Part shown: piece after piece, positions 36,869 to 43,158 of the stretch
How positions within the stretch are numbered: position 1 is the first letter of the stretch
Layout: every line of letters begins with the position of its first letter
IMG/VR virus record: IMGVR_UViG_3300045940_000009
Location: 1-43,158 of that record
DNA from: a virus
Reading direction: 5' to 3' (one strand)
DNA length: 43,158 nt
Translations under genes and position numbers: made by a program
The notes under the pieces: model-generated
The model's database searches: none
The model's input: only the letters and a program-made list of their open reading frames with translations
Told to the model about the DNA's origin: nothing

Positions 36869-39800
36869 CTACGCGCGCGCGAGCAGCGCCTGATCGCGAA
36901 CCTGCAGCGCGTTCTCGCGCACGGCGCGCAGCAGCACCGTCTGCAATCCCTGCACGGCCGTGACCATGGCGGCGACGTCGGCATTCTCGCCGCGCGCTTC
37001 CGCGCCAGTGACGACCCGTTCATGGCCGTGCAGCATCGCTGGCGTGCCTTCGCCGAAGTCCAGAAACCGTCCGCCCGTGCCACGTTGAAAGTTCAGCGGT
37101 GCCAGGAATGACGACGGCCGCGCGCGCGAATACGGCGCGGCTTCGTCGTCGCCTGAATCGGGGTCCGTGCCGCCGCCGTGTGTCGTGTCGCCGTCGTCGC
37201 CGACGTGCTCGGTGCGCACGCGGATCACTTTCTCCGTGACGTCGGGGATATCGTCGAGCGCGTCGCCGACGCCGCCGATCTTGCGGATCAATTCTTCGAG
37301 CTTCTCGACGATCCGATCGAAGCCCTGCGTCATGGTCTGCGCGAACGTCACGCCGAGATCTTCGAGATGCTCGATCTTCTTGCCGTTCGCGTCCGTCAGC
37401 ACGCCGGACTCGATCATCTTCTGCAGCATCGGCCGCATGGCGGCAGGCACTTCGGCGCCGGTCTGCTTGGCGAGCTTCAGATACTCTTCAATGTGATCCG
37501 ACATCTTCGCGTTGACCTTGCCGAGATCAACGCCTGCTTCGATCAGCACGCGCCAGTCTTCGATCAGATCTTTCGCCTGCTCGTCGAGCTTCTTCTGCTG
37601 GATGTTCTTGCCGAGTTCGTCCCATGCAAAGCCGTATTTCTCGATCGCCTTTTCGAGCCGCTCGGCGTCTTCTTCCTGCTCGCGCGCAAAGCGATCGAGC
37701 TTCTCCTGCGCGGCTTGCGTCGCTTCGTCGAAGTCTTCGATCTTGTCGGTGTTAAAGATCTTGTCGATCTCGGCGTCCGTAATTCCGGCCTGCTTCGCCA
37801 GGCGGCGGAAGGATTCTTCGCTGCCGCCGACGCTCTTCAGCCAGTCGGCGCGCGACTTCGCCAGTTCGGCTGTCGCGTCCGCCGCTGCCTGCTCGGCGTC
37901 CTGAAACTTGTCGATCACGGCTTGAATGCCCTGCGCCATCCGGTTGAACGTTTCGCGATCGCCGACTGTCTCGAAGCGGTGAATCTGATCGGCCGTCACG
38001 CCTGCGGCGGCGGCGAGCTTCTCGAATTGATCCTGTGAGCCGAAGTTGTCGCGCATCCACTTGTCGCGCTCTTTGTTCGTCGCCTTGCCTTCGGTCTTGA
38101 ACAGCTTCGATCCGAGTTTCTGCAGTCCTTGCATGCCGAAGCTCATCGCAGCCGACAAGCCCATATTGGTGAGACTGTCGGTTAGCTGCTTGCCGATGTT
38201 CTTGAACAGGCCGGACATGCCTTCGCCGCCGCTCATGCCTTTCCAGAGATCTTTAAAACTGCTCTTGATGCCGCTGAAGACGCCTTCAAAGGCGTTGATC
38301 GAGTTCGGCGGCGGCAGCATCGCCATCTTCAAGCCCTGTCCGAAGACGGCCGTCGCGTCCGTCAGGCCGACGATCTTGCCGGTCAATTCTTCGGCCAGGC
38401 GGATCGGCGGCTGCAGCGCGGCGCCGAGCTTCAGATCGGGCATCGGCGGCACCCAGCCCGGCGCGCCGATTCCTTCGCGCTCTTTCTTCAGGAACTCCGG
38501 AAGCTCGATGCCCATCACGGCCGCGCTCAGATCCGTGCGCATCTTCGTCGCAAGCGCGCTCAGCGTTTCGCCGCGACGAATCGCCTGATCGAAGCCCGCG
38601 TTCAGCGTCTTGAAGTATTGGATCTGCTGATCGTTCGACAGTTCATAGATCCGCGTGACGTCGCCGATCAGCCGCGCGAGATCTTCGGCGGCGTTGATAT
38701 CGCCCCGGAACATATCTTCTTGCTTTTGCGCGAACGCTTCCTGCTGCCGCTTGCGCTCGTCGGCGGCGCGCTGATTCGCGCGTTCGCGATCTTCGCGCGC
38801 CTTCTTGTCCTTTTCGGACTCGCCAGGCTTCGACGGCGGCGGCGGCGCGTCGTCGAGTCCGAGATCTTTCTTGAGCTTGGCGACGATATCGCGCGCGACG
38901 ATCTCGTCGATCGACGTGTTCATGACTTGCAGGAAGAAGTCGGCGATATCTTTCAATTCGCCGAGCAGCGGACTGTCGTGCAGCACGCGCGCCGCTTGCA
39001 TGCCGAAGTCGCCCGTCATGATCACGAGCTTGCCCATCGTCCCGCGATACGCCGCTTCGAGCTTCGTCAGGAACTTGTCCCATTCGTCGCCGAGCTTCGC
39101 CAGTTCCTGAATCTGATCGTCGGCCGTGACTGCCGCCTTGCTGCGGATCTTGTCGAAGTCTTCGAGCGCGACGCCGGTAAAGTCGTCGTAACTCTTGCCG
39201 ACCAGCGCATTGAGCGCGACGGTCCGCTTCGCTTCGTCCTGCAGCTTGCCTGCGGCCGTCAGCACGGCGGCGAACTGATCTTCTTTGCCCATCGCGCGGA
39301 TGGCGTCCCAACTGAGTCCGAGATCTTCGATCGCCTTCTGCGCTTCTTCCGTGCCTTTCGCGATATTCAGGCCGAGCTTGTTTGCCGCGCCGGTCAGCGT
39401 TTCGAGCGATGACCCGGTCTGCCCGGCGACGAACTGCAGTTCCTGAATCATCCGCGTGCTGAGTCCGGTCTGCTGCGCCAGGTCCGCGATCGCGCCAGCA
39501 CTGTCGAACGTCTGCTTCGCGAAGTTGACCATCGTTCCGGCGGCGCGATCGATCAGGCTCGCGGCCGTGAAGCCAGCGAACATCTGGCCGAATGTCGAGC
39601 GCGCGGCGGCAGCGGCGCGGCCCATCAGCGTCAGCTTGTTCTGCGCTTGCTCGCTGGCGAGCCGCAGATCTTTCAGTTCCTTTTCTGCGACTTTGATCGA
39701 GTTCGCCAGCGTCTGCAGTTTCGGCGGCACTTCCGTGCCGAGCCGGTTCATCTTTTCGATCGCTTCGCCAGCGATCGATCCGGCGCGCTGCAGTTCCGTG

Positions 39801-40015
39801 GCGGTCAGCTTCGAGACGCCGCCGAGTTCGTCGATCGCCTTTTCCATGGCGATCGCGTCCTGTATGACTTTGGTGCCAGAGAACTGATCGCCAAACCTCG
39901 ACAGCGTCCGGCCGACGCGGCTGAGATCGTCTTCCCAGTCCTTGATCTTGACCGACGCCTTATCGACGGCGGCGTTGAACTTGGAAAAGTCGGCGGTGAA
40001 GTTTGCTGCCAGCAT
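36869..40015 (-). CDS. Tail tape measure protein
   Basis: A 1048-residue, mostly helical protein that sets tail length and is ejected during infection. The N-terminus MLAANFTADFSKFNAAVDKASVKIKDWEDDLSRV is typical. A middle region (GRAAAAARSTFGQMFAGFTAASLIDRAAGTMVNFAKQTFDSAGAI) is hydrophobic, and residues 385-440 form a lysine/glutamate-rich coiled coil. The C-terminus has a GTGGRFLDFGEGTPAMLHGHERVVT segment usual in tape measures. By the rule of about 1.5 angstrom per residue it predicts a tail near 150 nm. It starts 6 nt after the frameshifted chaperone stop. Confidence 0.93.
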   Translation of the reverse strand: MLAANFTADFSKFNAAVDKASVKIKDWEDDLSRVGRTLSRFGDQFSGTKVIQDAIAMEKAIDELGGVSKLTATELQRAGSIAGEAIEKMNRLGTEVPPKLQTLANSIKVAEKELKDLRLASEQAQNKLTLMGRAAAAARSTFGQMFAGFTAASLIDRAAGTMVNFAKQTFDSAGAIADLAQQTGLSTRMIQELQFVAGQTGSSLETLTGAANKLGLNIAKGTEEAQKAIEDLGLSWDAIRAMGKEDQFAAVLTAAGKLQDEAKRTVALNALVGKSYDDFTGVALEDFDKIRSKAAVTADDQIQELAKLGDEWDKFLTKLEAAYRGTMGKLVIMTGDFGMQAARVLHDSPLLGELKDIADFFLQVMNTSIDEIVARDIVAKLKKDLGLDDAPPPPSKPGESEKDKKAREDRERANQRAADERKRQQEAFAQKQEDMFRGDINAAEDLARLIGDVTRIYELSNDQQIQYFKTLNAGFDQAIRRGETLSALATKMRTDLSAAVMGIELPEFLKKEREGIGAPGWVPPMPDLKLGAALQPPIRLAEELTGKIVGLTDATAVFGQGLKMAMLPPPNSINAFEGVFSGIKSSFKDLWKGMSGGEGMSGLFKNIGKQLTDSLTNMGLSAAMSFGMQGLQKLGSKLFKTEGKATNKERDKWMRDNFGSQDQFEKLAAAAGVTADQIHRFETVGDRETFNRMAQGIQAVIDKFQDAEQAAADATAELAKSRADWLKSVGGSEESFRRLAKQAGITDAEIDKIFNTDKIEDFDEATQAAQEKLDRFAREQEEDAERLEKAIEKYGFAWDELGKNIQQKKLDEQAKDLIEDWRVLIEAGVDLGKVNAKMSDHIEEYLKLAKQTGAEVPAAMRPMLQKMIESGVLTDANGKKIEHLEDLGVTFAQTMTQGFDRIVEKLEELIRKIGGVGDALDDIPDVTEKVIRVRTEHVGDDGDTTHGGGTDPDSGDDEAAPYSRARPSSFLAPLNFQRGTGGRFLDFGEGTPAMLHGHERVVTGAEARGENADVAAMVTAVQGLQTVLLRAVRENALQVRDQALLARA

Positions 40016-40021
40016 GATCGG

Positions 40022-40530
40022 CTAGTTGCGCACGCGCGCCTTAAATTGCTCGCTGAGCCATTCGATCAGCACGTCGTATTGATCCACCGGCAGCGCTTCC
40101 AGATCGGCCAGCGTCCAGTGCATTTCGCGGCAGATCACGAAGTCGGAGATACAGCGGTTTCGGAAGGCGCCGGGACTTTTTTTTCGTGCTCTTCGCCTTC
40201 GGCGGCGACGCGCAATTCGTGCGCTTCGATCGCGTCTTCGATCTCTTTGTAGCTGTCCAGGTCCAGCGACTTGATCGAGTCGAGCGACACGCTGACCGGC
40301 AGATCGTTCGCGTCGCGGAACGACCAGCGCACGAGATACGCCAGCACTTGACCCATGCCAAGCGTTTCCAGGTTCGGCGTCCGCGAGCCGTCACCGTGGA
40401 ACTTGCCGATAAAGCTCGACGTCGCGGCGCGCGCTTCGCCGACTGTCAGCCGCTTCTTGACTTCGATCCAGTCGCCGTCCGACAGCGGCAGGCGGACGAT
40501 CTCTGGCGTCACGAATCGCACGCGGGGCAT
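40022..40530 (-). CDS. Tail assembly chaperone, -1 frameshift fusion product (GT type)
   Basis: The zero-frame product (131 residues, 40530 to 40135) starts MPRVRFVTPEIVRLPLSDGDWIEVKKRLTVGEARAA with AAAGGA upstream and ends shortly after EGEEHEKKVPAPSE. At eight A residues (minus-strand gaa aaa aaa) a -1 slip joins it to a second frame without its own start: SPGAFRNRCISDFVICREMHWTLADLEALPVDQYDVLIEWLSEQF, ending at 40022, six nt before the tape measure ATG. The fusion is 169 residues. This is the lambda G/GT arrangement: both forms escort the tape measure before tail tube assembly. The extension is clearly protein-like. Confidence 0.88.
40177..40184 (-). promoter_or_regulatory. Programmed -1 frameshift slippery run (A8)
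   Basis: Eight consecutive A on the minus strand (plus-strand T8) give the slippery heptamer A AAA AAA in the zero frame of the chaperone gene. The GC-rich stretch just downstream (gtcccggcgccttccg) could form structure that promotes slipping. The frame reached after a -1 shift is open for 51 codons to the tape measure gene. Confidence 0.8.
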
Positions 40531-40540
40531 GTCTGTCCTT

Positions 40541-40837
40541 TCAGTATTCCGGGGGTCCGAGCGTCGCCGACACGCGGCCGGTGGACGCATTGATCGACAG
40601 CGTCTGCACCGGCCAGCAAAACAAGCCACCCTTGCGCGGCGCCGTGAACAGCAGCGGACGCTGCCGCAGCGAGAAGCTATCCGGCGCCGGTCCGAGCGCG
40701 CCTTCGAGTTCCCACCGCCACGGTTCGCCTTCGACGTCACGCCGCCGCCGGACGATCCAGCGCTCGACAGTCGCGGCCGTGCGATACGCCCACACGATCG
40801 CGCCCTTCGGGCCGCGCAGCGTTACGTTGCGAAACAC
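40541..40837 (-). CDS. Small tail-module protein, function unknown
   Basis: A 98-residue protein from a GTG with GGAG upstream: MFRNVTLRGPKGAIVWAYRTAATVERWIVRRRRDVEGEPWRWELEG, then LRQRPLLFTAPRKGGLFCWPVQTLSI. Beta-rich with many tryptophans and arginines. It lies between the tail tube and chaperone genes. No family recognised. Confidence 0.65.
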   Translation of the reverse strand: MFRNVTLRGPKGAIVWAYRTAATVERWIVRRRRDVEGEPWRWELEGALGPAPDSFSLRQRPLLFTAPRKGGLFCWPVQTLSINASTGRVSATLGPPEY

Positions 40838-40850
40838 GCGCGCCGCTCCG

Positions 40851-41258
40851 TTACGGCGTCGCAGGTTCGCGCGCCCACGGACCAGCGGCCATGAACGTGC
40901 CCGACAGCGCAGGCGCGTCGTTCACGCCGCAGTCGATATCCGTATCCATGTAAGCCAGACCCGACCAGAAGAAAGTCGGCTCGGTAGAGTTCGGCACGAG
41001 CTTGAGCAGGCCAGGCGTCGGCGCGTCGGCGGCTTCGACGAGCGTCGTGTCGGCCGAGTTCCAGTAGCCACCTACGGTGCCGGACACGTCTTTAAGGCCC
41101 GGCACGTAGACTTTATTGGGGTCCCCAAAACAGGTCACTTCCAGATGGTCTGTTTTCAGGGACAGCGTCCACGCATTGATCGACGCGATCTCCGTCGCCG
41201 TCGCGCCGCCAGTCGGGTCGTAGAGCACTTGGCCGTAACGGCCTGAGAGAATCGCCAT
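40851..41258 (-). CDS. Major tail (tube) protein
   Basis: A 135-residue protein: MAILSGRYGQVLYDPTGGATATEIASINAWTLSLKTDHLEVTCFGDPNKVYVPGLKDVSGTVGGYWNSAD, the classic tail tube pattern (short N-terminal strand, INAWTL, EVTCFGD, PGLKDVSGTVGG). It polymerises into hexameric rings around the tape measure. GGAAAGGGTGAG precedes the ATG. Length is at the short end of the family. Confidence 0.88.
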   Translation of the reverse strand: MAILSGRYGQVLYDPTGGATATEIASINAWTLSLKTDHLEVTCFGDPNKVYVPGLKDVSGTVGGYWNSADTTLVEAADAPTPGLLKLVPNSTEPTFFWSGLAYMDTDIDCGVNDAPALSGTFMAAGPWAREPATP

Positions 41259-41279
41259 GTCGTCTCACCCTTTCCGTTG

Positions 41280-41726
41280 TTAGAGCAGCGCGTATTGCAC
41301 TTTGAAATGTCCGCCCCGATGCTGCCAGGCGAGCTTCGGATCGGCGTCGTCGATCTCCTGCAGTTCGATCCAGTCCGTGCGGTGCGTCGTCATCCACGTA
41401 TAGCCTTCGACAGCGATCGGCGTGTCTTCGAGTAGTTCGTTGATCCGATCGGCGGCACTGTTCGCCGTCTTCGGCGACAGATCGCGCGTGACCGCCTTGA
41501 CCATGTAGAGATGCTCTTCATACGCACGACGGCCGAAGACGCCGACGTCACGCGAGATCGGCACATGCGAGACGATCGCGAACTTCGTGCGCGGCACGCC
41601 GGTTGAACTCGGCATCGCGACTTCGAGCCAGACGCCGTCCGGCAGCAGGCCGATCAGCGTCGCGTCGGCGGCGAGCTTGTTATAGATGCCGACCGTGATC
41701 AGGTGCGTGCCAGGCAGACTAGGCAT
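41280..41726 (-). CDS. Tail terminator / tail completion protein-like
   Basis: A 148-residue protein with the pattern of DUF3168-type tail terminators: LITVGIYNKLAADATLIGLLPDGVWLEV, PRTKFAIVSHVPISRDVGVFGRRAYEEHLYMVKAVTRD, ANSAADRINELLEDTPIAVEGYTWMTTHRTDWIELQEIDD. It caps the tail tube and joins it to the head. It overlaps the gp10-like gene by 8 nt and precedes the tail tube gene, the usual order. Confidence 0.8.
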   Translation of the reverse strand: MPSLPGTHLITVGIYNKLAADATLIGLLPDGVWLEVAMPSSTGVPRTKFAIVSHVPISRDVGVFGRRAYEEHLYMVKAVTRDLSPKTANSAADRINELLEDTPIAVEGYTWMTTHRTDWIELQEIDDADPKLAWQHRGGHFKVQYALL

Positions 41727-42192
41727 ACGTGTCCACGTCGCCGCGCACGAGCAAGCCGTGGCGCGCCATCATGCGCTTGAGCGCTTCGACCATCTGCGCG
41801 CGATACTTGACGACGCGCGGGATGAAGACGTTGCCGGGTTCCGTCGATCCACGATTCGCGAAGTTTTTGTTCTCGCGCGCCTGCGCCGCGCCGCTTTCGT
41901 AGATGTAGCCGAGCGCCGAGTTTTGCAGCACGAACGCGCGCGCCGTATAGGCGACGTGCTCGCCGCCGACGACTTCAATGCCGTCTTTCAAATGCTCGGG
42001 CGTGACTTTCCTGCCGCCGATATACGACGGTGGACCATTCCAGAGCGGATACGCCTGTCGAATGTCTTGCGCCGCGCGGTTCGCGTGGACGTTGACAATG
42101 CCGCGCGCTTCGTCCGTCAGTTCTGTCGGCAGGCGCCGCAGCGCGTCGTAGAACTGCTGCATCTCCCGATTGATCACGACGCGCGCGCTCAC
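41719..42192 (-). CDS. HK97 gp10-like head-tail/tail protein
   Basis: A 157-residue protein from a GTG overlapping the previous stop (GTGA). VVINREMQQFYDALRRLPTELTDEARGIVNVHANRAAQDIRQAYP, then GGEHVAYTARAFVLQNSALGYIYESGAAQARENKN and NVFIPRVVKYRAQMVEALKRMMARHG match the HK97 gp10 family, which lies between head closure and tail terminator genes. Longer in-frame starts are shadow sequence. Confidence 0.8.
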   Translation of the reverse strand: MSARVVINREMQQFYDALRRLPTELTDEARGIVNVHANRAAQDIRQAYPLWNGPPSYIGGRKVTPEHLKDGIEVVGGEHVAYTARAFVLQNSALGYIYESGAAQARENKNFANRGSTEPGNVFIPRVVKYRAQMVEALKRMMARHGLLVRGDVDTYA

Positions 42193-42548
42193 GGCTTTTG
42201 CTCCGTGCAGAAGGCGACTGTCTCGGCTTCGAGTTCGTCGGGTGTCTGAACGTCGTTCACGTAGAACGTGCGCGCGCGAAACTGGATCGTGGTCTGCGTC
42301 GTGATGCCGGGGTGATACGGGCCGGTGAGCACATACGTCGCCTGCGCGACGATCGTGCTGACCGTCAGGCTTTCGAGATCGCGCACCGTCGCCGGACGAA
42401 TCTGGCAATACCAGCGTGGGGGATCGAGCGGCACAGGCGTTTCCGTCCAGCCGCCTTCGCCGTCCGGCACGAGCGCGCCAGGACCGAGCAGCGAGACAAG
42501 ATGCGGCCGTTCGGCGATCGACGTGCGCGGCCCAATGCCGAGACTCAT
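42189..42548 (-). CDS. Head closure / head-tail joining protein
   Basis: A 119-residue protein. VSLLGPGALVPDGEGGWTETPVPLDPPRWYCQIRPATVRDLESLTV...ATYVLTGPYHPGITTQTTIQFRARTFYVNDVQTPDE is the pattern of phage head-tail joining (SPP1 gp16-like) proteins: a small beta barrel that closes the connector channel. ATG overlaps the connector stop (ATGA). Confidence 0.85.
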   Translation of the reverse strand: MSLGIGPRTSIAERPHLVSLLGPGALVPDGEGGWTETPVPLDPPRWYCQIRPATVRDLESLTVSTIVAQATYVLTGPYHPGITTQTTIQFRARTFYVNDVQTPDELEAETVAFCTEQKP

Positions 42549-43129
42549 ACGCTCACCCGGCGGAAGTCGCTGATCGCGTCGTCGTAGCCGAGCGGCACTT
42601 CGCTCGCGATCGTGCCGACGACGACGGCGTCGCGTCCGGCCGTCGCATAGTGCGCCGTCAGCAGGCCGACTGCCTGCACGAGCAGCGGCGGGATCTCGGC
42701 GACGGTTTGCCAGCCGACGACGATCCGCGCCGTGTAGGGATAGAGCGCGGACGGCGACGGGGGCCAGTCGTCCGGCGGCTCAGGCGGCGGCTCAGGCGGC
42801 GGCGGAATCGCGCCGATCGATTGCAGCGGCCGAGCCGGTGCCGGAAAGTCGTTCGGATTCACGAGATGCGACAGGTAGAGATCGCGTGTCTGCGTCAGCA
42901 GCGCATAGCCGGTATCGCGCTCGACCCGCTCGCGTGCCGCCTTCACGAAGCCCATTAGCTGCGCTTCGCGCGGATCACCGGCAGGCCAGTCGAAGCCGCA
43001 GCGCAGCTTCGCTTCGTCGAGCGTCAGCGGCTCGATCGTCGGCGGCGTGATCAGCACGTTCGTGTTTTCGACGGCGCGCCGCTGATCGACGAAGTCGCTG
43101 CCGCCGTAGCCGTAGCTGGTGCACGTCAT
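42545..43129 (-). CDS. Head-tail connector protein, HK97 gp6-like
   Basis: A 194-residue protein that sits under the portal. ITPPTIEPLTLDEAKLRCGFDWPAGDPREAQLMGFVKAARERVERDTGYALLTQTRDLYL is the characteristic gp6/gp15-type helical segment. A proline-rich insert (IPPPPEPPPEPPDDWPPSPSALYPYTARIVVGW) is unusually long, and a C-terminal helical part (IPPLLVQAVGLLTAHYATAGRDAV) follows. The start overlaps the small Pro/Thr-rich gene across the circular junction. Confidence 0.88.
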   Translation of the reverse strand: MTCTSYGYGGSDFVDQRRAVENTNVLITPPTIEPLTLDEAKLRCGFDWPAGDPREAQLMGFVKAARERVERDTGYALLTQTRDLYLSHLVNPNDFPAPARPLQSIGAIPPPPEPPPEPPDDWPPSPSALYPYTARIVVGWQTVAEIPPLLVQAVGLLTAHYATAGRDAVVVGTIASEVPLGYDDAISDFRRVSV

Positions 43130-43158
43130 GACGTCGGCGCCTTTGTCAGCGCGGCGCG
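43032..43158. repeat. Terminal direct repeat, right copy
   Basis: Identical to bases 1-127; see the left copy. It contains the first part of the connector gene and the last codons of the small Pro/Thr-rich gene. Confidence 0.95.

Noticed and set aside
40041-40394. 117-codon minus-strand frame overlapping the tail chaperone
   Set aside because: It lies in the frame that is neither the chaperone frame nor the -1 frameshift extension, and it is arginine/serine-rich shadow sequence.

Overview
The window is one complete circularly assembled genome of a temperate, tailed bacteriophage (siphovirus type, long flexible tail). The first 127 bases are repeated exactly as the last 127, so the unique genome is 43,031 bp and the ends are an assembly artefact or permuted ends. 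Base composition is strongly GC-rich. Nearly every neighbouring gene pair is joined by a 4-nt ATGA or GTGA stop-start overlap. The host cannot be read from the sequence. High GC, sigma70-type promoters and Shine-Dalgarno sites fit a GC-rich bacterium of the proteobacterial kind, but this is inference.

Late (virion) unit, minus strand, read downwards from about 10.9 kb through the contig ends to 28.1 kb: HNH endonuclease, small membrane protein, ParB-like protein, C5-cytosine methyltransferase, P27-type small terminase, large terminase, a small unknown, a second C5 methyltransferase with another gene nested in it, ribbon-helix-helix protein, HK97-type portal, S49 prohead protease, major capsid protein and an IPT/TIG-domain protein. 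Across the junction follow the head-tail connector, head closure, gp10-like, tail terminator and tail tube proteins, a tail assembly chaperone pair made by -1 frameshifting, tape measure, a large LamG/Fn3/hub tail protein and a tail fibre with an S74 auto-cleaving chaperone.

Early unit, minus strand, 22.7 down to 13.2 kb: excisionase-like HTH protein (probably a Cox/Apl-type switch protein), Bet/RecT annealing protein, two ParB-like proteins, PD-(D/E)XK exonuclease, many small unknown genes, a replication initiator carrying an iteron-like origin inside its gene, a PD-(D/E)XK protein, a DUF3102/J-motif protein, a VSR-like endonuclease and a MerR-type HTH protein. A divergent CI-like repressor (22.9-23.4 kb, plus) marks the lysogeny switch. 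A separate minus unit (25.2 to 23.8 kb) encodes a papain-like cysteine-peptidase candidate, an Arc-like protein and a zinc-ribbon protein. The tyrosine integrase lies at 26.6-25.3 kb. Its upstream non-coding DNA carries the same helically phased TGTTC boxes as the repressor region.

Two plus-strand accessory clusters (11.3-13.2 kb and 27.0-28.0 kb) hold small membrane, zinc-binding and DNA-binding proteins. No endolysin, DNA polymerase, helicase, tRNA or CRISPR array was recognised.

Most notable: (i) a 705-nt gene with its own ribosome binding site nested wholly inside a methyltransferase gene; (ii) seven TGCCG repeats at exact 10-bp spacing next to an AT-rich tract inside the replication initiator gene; (iii) 10-bp-phased TGTTC boxes shared by the immunity and integration regions; (iv) a recurrent ACCCC-ATG start context and a probably leaderless early transcript.
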